In this document: positions 17,621 to 26,408 of the stretch, piece after piece | How positions within the stretch are numbered: the first letter of the stretch is position 1 | Layout: each line of letters opens with the position of its first letter | Position numbers and translations under genes: made by a program | DNA from: an uncultured Acidimicrobiales bacterium | Lineage (GTDB): Bacteria > Actinomycetota > Acidimicrobiia > Acidimicrobiales > SHLQ01 | NCBI GenBank assembly: GCA_938015295.1 | Contig: CALLQB010000061.1 | Location: 1 to 42,154 of the forward strand | Reading direction: 5' to 3' | Length of the DNA stretch: 42,154 nt | The notes under the pieces: model-generated | Database searches by the model: none | What the model was told of the DNA's origin: nothing | The model's input: the letters and a program-made list of their open reading frames with translations, nothing else

Positions 17621-17656
17621 AGGACACCCAGGGAAACTCAAGGACACCCAAGGAAA
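17621..17656. repeat. 20-bp tandem duplication in an intergenic gap
   Basis: AGGACACCCAGGGAAA (17621) recurs 20 bp later as AGGACACCCAAGGAAA (17641) between the secreted sulfatase stop and the amidohydrolase promoter. Confidence 0.6.
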
Positions 17657-17663
17657 GGGCCTT

Positions 17664-19691
17664 TTATGGGCAGGCTGCTCCGATACACGACCGGTCGGCC
17701 AGCAGTTGAGTGCGGAGCGGTGCAACGGCCGGGTCATTTGCTGGGTCACCGTCGGCGAAAAGGTTGACCAACTCGAACGGGTCGTTCACCAAGTCGTAGT
17801 ACTCGCGGAAGCTGACGATGTCGGTGCCTTGTTCGTAGTACTCGTTGTACCGGTAGGTCGGCGTGGTGGTCGACGCCCAGTCCGGAATGCCCTTTGAGTT
17901 TCGTTCGTCATAGAAGTATTCCGAGAGTATTCGTTGGCGTGGTGTTGGCGATAGGACGTCGCGACCATCGAGCGTGTGTTCCGCTGCTACCTCTGCGGCG
18001 GCGAGAACGGTCGGTGCAATATCGATGTTTGCTACAAGGCGATCGTCGGTGCTTCCTTCGGCAATGTGGCCTGGCCAGCGCATGAGGAAGGGCACATCCA
18101 CCGCTTCGCTATAGGGCACGAACTTGCTGGTGAGCTGATGTTCGCCAAGGAGGTAGCCGTTGTCGCTGGTGAAGATCACCAGGGTGTTGTCGAGTTCACC
18201 CTCGGCTTGGAGGAAGGTCATGAGTCGATCCACCTGATCATCGACCGAGTACAGCATGCGGATTCTCTGAGCCCGCTTCTCGGCTTCGTCGAAGTAGGTC
18301 ACCGTTCGGTTGCGGACGAACGAGGGTTTGTCGCTGCGGTCGGCTTCGGTGAGCGCAGGCGTTACGTCCACCGGCGGAACCGCCGCGCCGATGTATTTGT
18401 CTTCGGGGTCAAAGGGACTGTGCGGAGCGACTGGGGTGAGGTGAAGGTAGAAGGGTTTGGCGTCGTCGACCGCCGACCAATCCTGCACGTAGTCGATGGC
18501 CCGATCGAACGTGATGGTGGTGGAGTAGCCGGGGCGGGTTGTGACCGACCCGTCGAAGTTCATCGTGACGTCGCGGTAGCCCCCGCGAAAGTACGTCCAG
18601 CGGTCCCAATGCGGCACGTCTTCGTTGAGCGGAATGTAGTGGAGGTACTTTCCCGAATGGCCGGTGAAGTATCCGGCATCATGTAGGTAGTGCTGGATGG
18701 TGTTGTCGGGGTTGAGTGCCGGGGTCAGCTGGGTGACCACACCGTGGTTGTGCACGTATTGCCCGCTGAGCAGACTTGCCCGCGACGGGCAACAGCTTGG
18801 CGTGGTTACTAGAGCGTTGGTGTAGGTGCGTCCGCCGTCGCCCAACCAGCTTCGGATTTTTGGCAGGAAGGAAAGACTGTCGGCCCGCTGGTCGTCGGTG
18901 TTGATCACGATGATGTTCGGCCGATTGTCGTCTGGCGTCGTTGGCGATTCGAGAAGGATCACCTCGACGTTGGTGGCGCCGTCGTCTATGCGAAGACCGA
19001 ACCAATAGGGAACATCGGCATCGAGGGTTGCGGTGAAAATGAGTTCGCCGTTTGACCCGTTTTGTTCGTCGACCAGGACTCTGGTTTCGCGGTTTCGAAG
19101 ACGGGAGTTGATCGTCGCTGGGTCTGCCCAGCGAACGGCGAATCGGTACTCGCCGGCAAGATCACTGCGGTACTTGATAGGCGCCCAGATCGGCCCGGTC
19201 ACTTCGGACGCGTCGAGTGAGACGCTTGCGATGAGACCGTCACCCGGTGGTGGTGGCGGTGGCGAGGCTGTGTCGACTGTCAGGGTGTAGTCAGCGAGTC
19301 CGTCGCTGTTCCAGATGCCAAAGAAGTACGGCGTGTTTGCGGTGAGGTCGGCGGTGAAGGTTAGGGGGCTTGTCCGGCTTTCGACGCGAACCAACGAATC
19401 CTTCGTGCTTGCGAGCTTGAGGTTGACATGGAGAAAACCGGTACCAGTCCACGCCAAGGTGAAGGTGTGGGTGCCCGATTCGACCGGCACGAAGTCGACC
19501 TTTTCATAGCGTTCGGCCACTGATCGGCTTGCGTCGAGTTGACCCGACGCAACGACGGTAGCGGCGGCGGCTGGGGTAACTGAGCCCACCAGCGAAGCGA
19601 TAACTGCGGTGGTCAGAAGTGCCGCCGCTAGTCGTAGCTGGCGCGACCGGACTCTCGAAACAACGAAGGAAGGCTCAACATGAGAATGCAT
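17664..19691 (-). CDS. Secreted sulfatase with two N-terminal beta-sandwich domains
   Basis: A 675-residue exported sulfatase. Residues 1-44 are a signal peptide with a basic n-region, a hydrophobic core and a likely cut after TPAAAA. Two domains of about 95 residues follow (45-140 and 153-248), resembling bacterial pre-peptidase C-terminal beta-sandwiches and separated by a PPPPPP linker. The catalytic domain starts at PNIIVINTDDQRAD (about 258) and has the formylglycine motif CCPSR (Cys300), GKYLHYIP and TSDNGYLLGEHQL. N-sulfoglucosamine or iduronate-type sulfatases have this overall plan, so an extracellular glycan is a likely target, though unproven. The ATG at 19691 is preferred over longer frames because it opens the signal peptide, with TACCGT 8 nt upstream. 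Confidence 0.88.
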   Translation of the reverse strand: MHSHVEPSFVVSRVRSRQLRLAAALLTTAVIASLVGSVTPAAAATVVASGQLDASRSVAERYEKVDFVPVESGTHTFTLAWTGTGFLHVNLKLASTKDSLVRVESRTSPLTFTADLTANTPYFFGIWNSDGLADYTLTVDTASPPPPPPGDGLIASVSLDASEVTGPIWAPIKYRSDLAGEYRFAVRWADPATINSRLRNRETRVLVDEQNGSNGELIFTATLDADVPYWFGLRIDDGATNVEVILLESPTTPDDNRPNIIVINTDDQRADSLSFLPKIRSWLGDGGRTYTNALVTTPSCCPSRASLLSGQYVHNHGVVTQLTPALNPDNTIQHYLHDAGYFTGHSGKYLHYIPLNEDVPHWDRWTYFRGGYRDVTMNFDGSVTTRPGYSTTITFDRAIDYVQDWSAVDDAKPFYLHLTPVAPHSPFDPEDKYIGAAVPPVDVTPALTEADRSDKPSFVRNRTVTYFDEAEKRAQRIRMLYSVDDQVDRLMTFLQAEGELDNTLVIFTSDNGYLLGEHQLTSKFVPYSEAVDVPFLMRWPGHIAEGSTDDRLVANIDIAPTVLAAAEVAAEHTLDGRDVLSPTPRQRILSEYFYDERNSKGIPDWASTTTPTYRYNEYYEQGTDIVSFREYYDLVNDPFELVNLFADGDPANDPAVAPLRTQLLADRSCIGAACP

Positions 19692-19711
19692 GACATGTAA
19701 CGGTATGTCAT
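19690..19711. promoter_or_regulatory. Inverted repeat over the secreted sulfatase start
   Basis: ATGACAT (19690-19696) and ATGTCAT (19705-19711) form a perfect 7-bp inverted repeat around 8 nt. It overlaps the start codon and the candidate -10 TACCGT (19700-19705, minus strand), a position where a bound repressor would block transcription. It does not match the CTGAC-N5-GTCAG sites. Confidence 0.5.
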
Positions 19712-19773
19712 TGGTGACCGCAAAGAGTAATTCGTCGCCTACTATTGGTGGTCGACTGGGAGTTGAGCCTGTT

Positions 19774-20808
19774 CTACGACGACGCGTACGCCTCGACGAT
19801 CGGTGCAAGCTCGGCCGGTGTTGCACCGTGCATGATGACGCCATCGCAACCGAGATCGAGCTGCCCCTTAAGAGCGGCGACACACTGTTCAGGTGATCCA
19901 GTAGCGCTTGGAGCAAGCCACTCGTCGGGTATCAAGGTACCCACGTGTTCGAGCTGCTCTGTTGTGGCTACCGAATCGAACCCGCCCCGAAACGAGCTCA
20001 CCATGTCGTCGGCCCGGAACCGTTCGAGAACTTCGGTATCCCAGTGGTTGGTGCCAACAAGAAGGTCGCCGTAACCCTGAAGATACGTGGCGAGGCGACC
20101 GACCGACTTCTTCAACAGTTGTTCGTCCGAAAGGTGATCGCCAAGGGTTGCGAAACACGACCACACTTTGACGTCGTCGGGATTGCGTCCCGCCTCTTCG
20201 GCCGCGGTCTTTACGGTCTGCACGCAACGAGCGGTGGTCTCGTCGGTGAAGTAGGTGTGCAGCACCACCTCGTCGAACACTCGACCCGCCAGCTTCAGTG
20301 TGTTCTCACCGAACGCCACCATGCCGAGCCGCAAATAGCTGTCGAGGTCTCTGTCGAGGTGAAGGACAGGGAACTTCCCGGCCGGACCGTCGTGGCCCAT
20401 GATGACTTCGCCACGGAACAACCGACGCAGGACAAGAGCGGCATCTTCCATCTGTGCGGTCGTGATGCGCGAAATTCCGTACGCGTCCTGCATTCGAGCG
20501 ATACCTCGTCCGAAACCTAGGACGAACCTGTCGCCGGAGAGACTTTGCATTGTGCGCGCATAACCGGCCGTCACAATGAGGTGCCGCGTGTTGTGGTTGG
20601 TCGCCGCGGTTTCGATGGTGATGCTGTCGGTGACCGCGGCGGCCGCCCCGCAGAGGGTGGCGGCTTCCTTCTTGTTGTAGCGCTCAGAAATGAAACAGGT
20701 GCCAAGCCCTAAGGCCTCGCCGTCGCGTACCTCCTGCAACAACTCACGGGATGATTCGGCGTGTCCGGCGAGACCGTAGAAACCGAGCTCAGGAAACTGC
20801 TGGGTCAT
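19774..20808 (-). CDS. LLM-class, probably F420-dependent, oxidoreductase
   Basis: A 344-residue luciferase-like TIM-barrel protein. Typical segments are ELGFYGLAGH at the start, EALGLGTCFISERYNKKEA, the cofactor-side ATNHNTRHLIVTAGYARTM, and FVLGFGRGIARM. The last three match F420-using members of the family (the group TIGRFAMs called MSMEG_2249, from memory) better than FMN luciferases. The substrate is unknown. It starts 6 nt after the stop of an amidohydrolase gene and so is probably co-transcribed and translationally coupled with it. No strong ribosome-binding site of its own is seen. Confidence 0.85.
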   Translation of the reverse strand: MTQQFPELGFYGLAGHAESSRELLQEVRDGEALGLGTCFISERYNKKEAATLCGAAAAVTDSITIETAATNHNTRHLIVTAGYARTMQSLSGDRFVLGFGRGIARMQDAYGISRITTAQMEDAALVLRRLFRGEVIMGHDGPAGKFPVLHLDRDLDSYLRLGMVAFGENTLKLAGRVFDEVVLHTYFTDETTARCVQTVKTAAEEAGRNPDDVKVWSCFATLGDHLSDEQLLKKSVGRLATYLQGYGDLLVGTNHWDTEVLERFRADDMVSSFRGGFDSVATTEQLEHVGTLIPDEWLAPSATGSPEQCVAALKGQLDLGCDGVIMHGATPAELAPIVEAYASS

Positions 20809-20814
20809 CGCTGG

Positions 20815-21702
20815 TTAACTCGCCGCGCCAGGCGGATTCGTGTCGAGCTTGAGAACCCGTGCCGCATTGTCGTGCAAAAACTTCGGCCACACGTTGTCGT
20901 TGAACGGCACGTTTTTCATATCGCTCATGATGCGGTCAATCGAGAGTCCCATCGGGAAGTAGCCGGCGTAGATGATCTTGTCGGAACCGCGGGTGTTGGC
21001 GTAGTCGATGATGGCTTTGGGGTAATGCTTGGGAGCAAAAGCCGAAGTGGAGTAGTACAGGTTGGGCCACTTGAGCATCAGCTTCACCGCCAGTGCCTCC
21101 CACGGCTCGCAACCGTGCCGAGTGACGAAGGTGAGGTCGGGGAAGTCGTACATGACCTGGTCGATACGAGAGACTTCTTGGGGTGCAAAGGGAAGACGAG
21201 GGCCGGGGATTCCGGCGCAGACAAAGATGGGAAGGTCGAGCTCGACACACTTCGCGTAGACGGGATAGAAACGTCGGTCGTCGATTGGCACCTGCGGGTT
21301 GCAGCCCGAAGGGAACGCGGTAACCGCACGAAGCGGCGTTGTTTCGTAGCGCTCTTCGATGGTGCGAAGCGCCCCCATGATGTCGTTGGGATCGACCTCG
21401 CAAGCGGTGACAAACCGGTCGGGATAGCGCTCCCACGCCTGGGTGTATTGTTCGCCGCCCGAACCAATCAGACCAACCTTGATGCCGTGGCGATCCATCT
21501 CACCAATGGTGACGTCGATCGGATCATCGTCGCTGCCGTAGAGCTCCTTCGGCACATTCTTGAACATGTACTCGGCCGGAAACTCCATCTCGTCGGAGCC
21601 AGCATCCTTGGTCTGGTTGCGGATGAAGTCGTAGACCGCATAGTCCTTCTTCGGGAACCCGATCATCGTGTCAATAACCGGTTGTCCTTCGGGCATAGCC
21701 AT
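20815..21702 (-). CDS. Amidohydrolase family protein (Amidohydrolase_2 type), second copy
   Basis: A 295-residue metal-dependent hydrolase-like TIM barrel, shorter than the copy at 16370 and only distantly similar to it. It opens PVIDTMIGFPKKDYAVYDF, has VTRHGCEPWEALAVKLMLKWPNLYYSTSAF in the middle (a conserved His region) and DKIIYAGYFPMGLSIDR near the end. In this subgroup the first HxH is missing (IDTMIG), so activity as a classic metalloenzyme is uncertain. The ATG at 21702 was chosen over 21711 because GGAGG lies 9 nt before it but abuts the earlier ATG. The LLM oxidoreductase gene follows in the same transcript. Confidence 0.8.
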   Translation of the reverse strand: MAMPEGQPVIDTMIGFPKKDYAVYDFIRNQTKDAGSDEMEFPAEYMFKNVPKELYGSDDDPIDVTIGEMDRHGIKVGLIGSGGEQYTQAWERYPDRFVTACEVDPNDIMGALRTIEERYETTPLRAVTAFPSGCNPQVPIDDRRFYPVYAKCVELDLPIFVCAGIPGPRLPFAPQEVSRIDQVMYDFPDLTFVTRHGCEPWEALAVKLMLKWPNLYYSTSAFAPKHYPKAIIDYANTRGSDKIIYAGYFPMGLSIDRIMSDMKNVPFNDNVWPKFLHDNAARVLKLDTNPPGAAS

Positions 21703-21767
21703 GTACTTCATCCTCCAACGTCAGTGCTGCGATCGTAGGCGCACCCACGCACCAACTCGAAAATAGG

Positions 21768-21804
21768 AAATAGGGGTCAGGCACTTTAGGTGCCTGACCC
21801 CTTT
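21768..21804. repeat. REP-like palindrome, copy 1
   Basis: A 13-bp perfect stem (AGGGGTCAGGCAC 21772-21784 with 21790-21802, 5-nt loop) follows the thioesterase gene. Its 19-base left flank and arm (21768-21786) are identical to 38296-38314. It can serve as a terminator for the ior-tesB transcript. Repetitive extragenic palindromes behave this way; no RAYT transposase gene is in the window. Confidence 0.7.
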
Positions 21805-21810
21805 GGGGGT

Positions 21811-22683
21811 CTAGGTGTTGATCGGGCGGATGAGGCCTTCTTGGGCGACCGAGGCGACGAGGGTGCCGTCGTGGGCGTAGACGGTGCCGCGATTGAAGCC
21901 TCGACTGCCGTTGGCCGAAGGTGAATCCATTGCGTACAACATCCACCCATCGGCGCGGACTGGGCGGTGGAACCACATCATGTGGTCGAGGCTCGCGGTC
22001 ATGACGCTGTCGTAATAGGGCGAGGCATGGGGCATCATCGCGGTGTCGAGCAGGGTCATGTCCGAGATGTAGGCCAACACAGCCTTATGCAGAGCGGGGT
22101 CGTCGGGCAGGGTCCCCATTGCCTTCATCCACACCAGCTGTTTGGGTGGTCGACCGGGAGCAAACTTGTAAGGCAGATCGGTGACGTAGCGAATATCGAC
22201 AGGTTGCGGCCGGTCGGGCCAGTGCGCCGGAAAAATTTCGGGCTGCTCAGCCCGCAGGTCGGCTCGGCTCGGCAACGATTCGGGCTCGGGCACATCGGGC
22301 ATGTCGCTTTGATGACTGAACCCGTCCTCTTCAATGTGGAACGACGCCGCCAGGTTGAATATCGCCCGGCCATGTTGAATGGCGACCACTCGACGGGTGG
22401 TGAAGGAACGACCGTCGCGGATGCGGTCGACTTCGTAGAGGATCGGCACTGTTGGGTCGCCCGGCCGAAGGAAGTAGGAATGCAACGAATGGACGGTACT
22501 GAGCTTGCCATCGTCACGCTGGCTTTGATCGATGCTCCGCGTCGCGGCCACGAGCGCTTGCGCACACACCTGCCCACCAAAGACCCGGGCTCGTTCTTCA
22601 TCGGGATTGTGCCCACGAAAGACATTCACCTCGATTCGCTCGATGTCGAGCAGTTCGAGAACGGCATCGAGTGCCTGTTGCAT
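21811..22683 (-). CDS. tesB: Acyl-CoA thioesterase II
   Basis: A 290-residue double-hotdog thioesterase that hydrolyses acyl-CoA to free acid and CoA. TesB features: RVFGGQVCAQALVAATRSID near residue 33, VHSLHSYFLRPGD, and the second hotdog ending in the active-site stretch ASLDHMMWFHRPVRADGWMLY followed by GSRGFNRGTVYAHDGTLVAS, which carries the catalytic Asp and nearby polar residues. Length is normal for the family. The ATG lies 3 nt after the stop of the ior gene, so the two are co-transcribed, suggesting that acyl-CoAs formed by oxidative decarboxylation are released here. Confidence 0.93.
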   Translation of the reverse strand: MQQALDAVLELLDIERIEVNVFRGHNPDEERARVFGGQVCAQALVAATRSIDQSQRDDGKLSTVHSLHSYFLRPGDPTVPILYEVDRIRDGRSFTTRRVVAIQHGRAIFNLAASFHIEEDGFSHQSDMPDVPEPESLPSRADLRAEQPEIFPAHWPDRPQPVDIRYVTDLPYKFAPGRPPKQLVWMKAMGTLPDDPALHKAVLAYISDMTLLDTAMMPHASPYYDSVMTASLDHMMWFHRPVRADGWMLYAMDSPSANGSRGFNRGTVYAHDGTLVASVAQEGLIRPINT

Positions 22684-22686
22684 GAG

Positions 22687-25600
22687 TTACCAATCAGAGA
22701 GTGACGTGCGAAGTGCCCCACGATAGCGCTCGACATTGGCCAGCTTGATGTCGTCGTAGCCGCGGATCTGGTCGGCGAGGTCGGCGATGGCTACCGCTTG
22801 GTCGTAGTTGGTCTGGTCGAGCTTGGCCAGCAGCGTGTCGACAAGCGAGCGGTATTCGCCGATGAGTCGACGTTCGACCTTGCGCTCTTCGGTTTGCCCG
22901 AACGGGTCGAGTCGCTTACCGCGGAGTCGCTTCGTCTTGAGAAGCCCCTGGAACATTTTTTGCCCGACCGCTTCGGGAATACTGATCTTGTTGTCGTACC
23001 CGAGATGCTTCATCGTCGGTGGGTGAAGCCGGTAGCTGACCTTCGCATTCGGCCCGAACCGGGCACGGGCCTGATCGGCGATGTCGCTCTTGAGCGCGAG
23101 ACGGGCCACCTCGTACTCGTCTTTGTACGCCATGAGTTTGAACAGCTGCCGGGCGATGGTCTGGCTCAGATCGCTTCGAGCCGGAGCGAGACCGAGACGC
23201 AGTTCGGCACTCCGCACCCGCTTCACCACATCGGCGTAGGACTGGGCGTACTTGGCGTCTTGGTACTCGATGAGCTCACCGATGCGATAGGCCAGCACCT
23301 CGGCCAGTTCATCGTCGGTTTCGATACTCGCCGCGATCGCCGCCGCCTTTCCGGTCAGGAGAGGCGGCCTCGCAGACGCCGCTGCGTCAGGATTCTCGAG
23401 CTGTTCGAGCAGTGCCGGGTCGACCGCAAGACGCCGCCCAAGCCTGAACGCTTCAGTGTTGGCCTCGACCGCAACGCCGTTGAGTTCGATGGCCTTCTCG
23501 ATACTGCTGCCGCTGACCGGGATCAGGCCTTTCTGATAGGCGACGCCGAGTAGGAGAGCGTTGGCAAGTGGCTGCGAAGCGAAGATCCTTTGCGCGATAC
23601 CGCCCGCATCGAGCCATGAGTTTTCTGCAGCCCGAGTGACTGGGTCGATGACGCTGCGGAAACGACTGAGTTCGGGGAATGCTTCGGCGCTCCTTCCCGA
23701 CACCATGGCGCCTGTGGGCACCAAGCCGGTCGAAACCACCGCGACGGTGCGGTGGGCGCTGGCCCGGGCGAGGTTCTTCGGATTGATGCCGCTGACCAGA
23801 TCGAACAGCAGCAAAGCATCGGCCTCACCATCGCCAATAAAGTTTGAGCTTTCGTCGCCGGCGGCCGACACTCGCAGGTTTGACACGACCGTGCCACCCT
23901 TTTGCGCAAGCCCGGTTTGATCGAGGCTGTTGGTCTCCCGTCCGTCGAGCAGCGCTGCCGTCGACACGATCTGGCTCATCGTGACCACGCCTGTTCCACC
24001 GATGCCAACCAGTACGACGCTGCCGCTGCTGGGCACAACTGGTTCGGGCGGAAGGTCGCCGGCGGGGACCAAGGCGGTTCCGCCACTTTTCGGTTTGTAG
24101 TCGGGGTCGATCTCGATGGAGACAAATGCCGGACAGTTGCCATCGAGACAGGTGAGGTCGAAGTTGCACGACTCCTGATGGATCTCGGTTTTGCGACCGA
24201 GAGGCGTCATCACCGGGTGCACGCTGGCACAATTTGAGATTTCGCCGCAGTGGCCGCAACCTTCGCAGATGTCGGTATTGATCATCACTCGGGTGGTGGG
24301 CGTGACCATCGTGCCGCGTTTGCGTCCGCGGCGAAGTTCGGCGGCACATGCCTGGTCGTAGATGATGACCGTGCAGCCTCGGATGTCGCGTAGTTCACGC
24401 TGCACCTCGTCGAGACTGTCGCGCGGCTCGACGCGGGTATTGGTGGCCCAGTCGGCATCTGCCGGGTAGTTCTCGGGTTCGGCAGCCACCACCACCGATT
24501 GCGTGACGCCCTCGGCTTCGAGCCAACGGGTCAGCTGGGGAACTGGCATTTCGCCGGCCGCAACTTGGCCACCGGTCATCGCTACCGTGCCGTTGTAGAG
24601 CACCTTGTAGGTGATGTTGCTTCCGGCCGACACTGCTTGGCGGATAGCGAGCGAACCCGAATGGGCCATCGTTCCATCGCCGAGGTTTTGGAACCGGTGG
24701 TTGTCGTTGATAAACGGTTCCATACCTACCCACTGCGCACCTTCGCCCCCCATCTGCGTAATGCCTACGGTGCTGCGGTCCATCCACATCGTCATGCCGT
24801 GGCAGCCAATGCCTCCGCCAGCTTTTGATCCTTCAGGAACCACGGTGCTGCGATTGTGTGGACATCCCGAGCAGAAGTGAGCGGCACGGCCGGGTAGCTC
24901 TTCGGACGAGCTGTCCTCGACAGGTGTGGAAGACGGAGGTGTGGAAGACGGAGGTGTGGAAAGCAGAGGGATGCGGGCCCGCTCGGTGGTCAGTCGACCC
25001 TTGGCAACGAACCGGTCGAGTCGCGACCGCAACGGTTTGAGCAGGTCATCGCTAACAATGGCCCCCTCAACCTTGACCAACGGGCGGCCTTCTTCGTCAG
25101 TTTTGCCGAGCACTCGGGGAGCGTTGGAACGTCGGTACAAGATGTCACGAACCTGCGTTTCGACGAAGGCCCGCTTCTCTTCGATAACCAGAATCTCTTC
25201 GAGGTCGTCCGCGAACGCCGTGATGCCGGTTGGTTCGAGAGGCCAGATCATTGCCGGCTTGTAGATGCGGATTCCCAGCTCGGCCAGGTCATTTGACGTG
25301 AGGCCGAGGCGGCTGAGCGCTTCGATGCTTTCGTAATAGTTGGTTCCGGCGGCAACGATGCCGAGTTTTGCCGAGCCCTCGGCGCCGATGGTGCGGTCGA
25401 GCCCCTGGGCAGCCACGAACGTCTTTGCCGCCGCCATCCGGTGGGTGAACAACTCTTCTTCGAGCTGTACCGCCATGGCGCCGATGAGCTGATCGGACTG
25501 TGTTGGTCGCCAGGGCGCGCCGTCGACTTCGTAGGTTGTGGGCACGATAGTCAACCGATCGGGGTCAGGGTTGACGGTCGCATAGCCGTCGGCGACGTTG

Positions 25601-26208
25601 GTGACGATCTTCAACGCGATCCACACACCCGAGAAGCGTGACATCTCGTAGCCGAATCGCCCAAAGTCGAGAACCTCTTGCACATTGCCGGGAAACAGTG
25701 TCGGCATTGCTTGATCGGCAAGGGCCCACTCTGATGCGGAGGCAACGGTCGACGATTTGCTCGACGGGTCGTCGCCGGCGATGGCCAGCACCCCGCCGTT
25801 CGGCGACACGCCAGACGTGTTGGCATGTCGGAAAGCATCGCCACTGCGGTCGACGCCGGGTCCCTTGCCATACCACATGCCCAAAACGCCATCGAAGCGC
25901 GGGTTTGGCTCGAGGCTTGCCAGCTGGCTTCCCCACACCGCTGTAGCGCCGAGGTCCTCATTGACGCCGTTGATAAACCGGATGTCGTTGGCAGTAAGGA
26001 TGCCTTCGTTGCGGTCGTAGACCTGATCCATACCGCCAACGGGCGAACCGCGGTAGCCACAAATCAGGCCTGCGGTTCGTAGCCCCCGGGCCGCATCGGC
26101 ACGGTGCTGATCAAGGGGGATACGTACCACCGCTTCGATACCGCTCATGGCAACAGTGCCCGTTGTTGCGGCGAGACGGTCGGTGAGGTTGAACTCGGTG
26201 GTGCTCAT
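22687..26208 (-). CDS. Fused indolepyruvate:ferredoxin oxidoreductase-type 2-oxoacid oxidoreductase
   Basis: A 1173-residue single-chain enzyme of the 2-oxoacid:acceptor oxidoreductase superfamily, expected to decarboxylate aryl- or branched-chain pyruvates to acyl-CoA with ferredoxin as acceptor. The N-terminal pyrimidine-binding part begins TGTVAMSGIEAVVR and GYRGSPVGGMDQ; the TPP domain follows CSGCPHNRST (near 477) with GDGTMAHSGSLAIRQAV. An iron-sulfur-type Cys cluster is ICEGCGHCGEISNC with CNFDLTCLDGNC downstream. The gamma part starts at VLVGIGGTGVV, and the C-terminal region matches the domain of unknown function usually attached in aerobes. The ATG at 26208 matches where family members begin; the upstream frame is not supported. 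A Ser/Thr/Pro linker (STPPSSTPPSSTP) is encoded by a 15-bp repeat. Confidence 0.9.
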   Translation of the reverse strand: MSTTEFNLTDRLAATTGTVAMSGIEAVVRIPLDQHRADAARGLRTAGLICGYRGSPVGGMDQVYDRNEGILTANDIRFINGVNEDLGATAVWGSQLASLEPNPRFDGVLGMWYGKGPGVDRSGDAFRHANTSGVSPNGGVLAIAGDDPSSKSSTVASASEWALADQAMPTLFPGNVQEVLDFGRFGYEMSRFSGVWIALKIVTNVADGYATVNPDPDRLTIVPTTYEVDGAPWRPTQSDQLIGAMAVQLEEELFTHRMAAAKTFVAAQGLDRTIGAEGSAKLGIVAAGTNYYESIEALSRLGLTSNDLAELGIRIYKPAMIWPLEPTGITAFADDLEEILVIEEKRAFVETQVRDILYRRSNAPRVLGKTDEEGRPLVKVEGAIVSDDLLKPLRSRLDRFVAKGRLTTERARIPLLSTPPSSTPPSSTPVEDSSSEELPGRAAHFCSGCPHNRSTVVPEGSKAGGGIGCHGMTMWMDRSTVGITQMGGEGAQWVGMEPFINDNHRFQNLGDGTMAHSGSLAIRQAVSAGSNITYKVLYNGTVAMTGGQVAAGEMPVPQLTRWLEAEGVTQSVVVAAEPENYPADADWATNTRVEPRDSLDEVQRELRDIRGCTVIIYDQACAAELRRGRKRGTMVTPTTRVMINTDICEGCGHCGEISNCASVHPVMTPLGRKTEIHQESCNFDLTCLDGNCPAFVSIEIDPDYKPKSGGTALVPAGDLPPEPVVPSSGSVVLVGIGGTGVVTMSQIVSTAALLDGRETNSLDQTGLAQKGGTVVSNLRVSAAGDESSNFIGDGEADALLLFDLVSGINPKNLARASAHRTVAVVSTGLVPTGAMVSGRSAEAFPELSRFRSVIDPVTRAAENSWLDAGGIAQRIFASQPLANALLLGVAYQKGLIPVSGSSIEKAIELNGVAVEANTEAFRLGRRLAVDPALLEQLENPDAAASARPPLLTGKAAAIAASIETDDELAEVLAYRIGELIEYQDAKYAQSYADVVKRVRSAELRLGLAPARSDLSQTIARQLFKLMAYKDEYEVARLALKSDIADQARARFGPNAKVSYRLHPPTMKHLGYDNKISIPEAVGQKMFQGLLKTKRLRGKRLDPFGQTEERKVERRLIGEYRSLVDTLLAKLDQTNYDQAVAIADLADQIRGYDDIKLANVERYRGALRTSLSDW
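24923..24967 (-). repeat. 15-bp tandem repeat encoding a linker in the ior gene
   Basis: Units at 24923-24937 and 24938-24952 are exact; 24953-24967 is diverged. The product is a STPPS-type flexible linker just before the Cys-rich TPP domain, where length change is probably tolerated. Confidence 0.85.
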
Positions 26209-26408
26209 TGGTTCTGAGTTTTCACCATTGGCGACGAAATGACCAGTGATCTTCAGGATCGGCGCAAACAGGATGCACAGTGCCGAGAAACAGAAGCGAA
26301 ACAAGACAGCTCGGCCGGGCTCAAATTGCCCAAACGTTGGTGCAACGATTGGTATCAATTTTGGTACGGCCAATTACTTGAGGCTTCTGCGGTGACGAAG
26401 ACCTTGGC

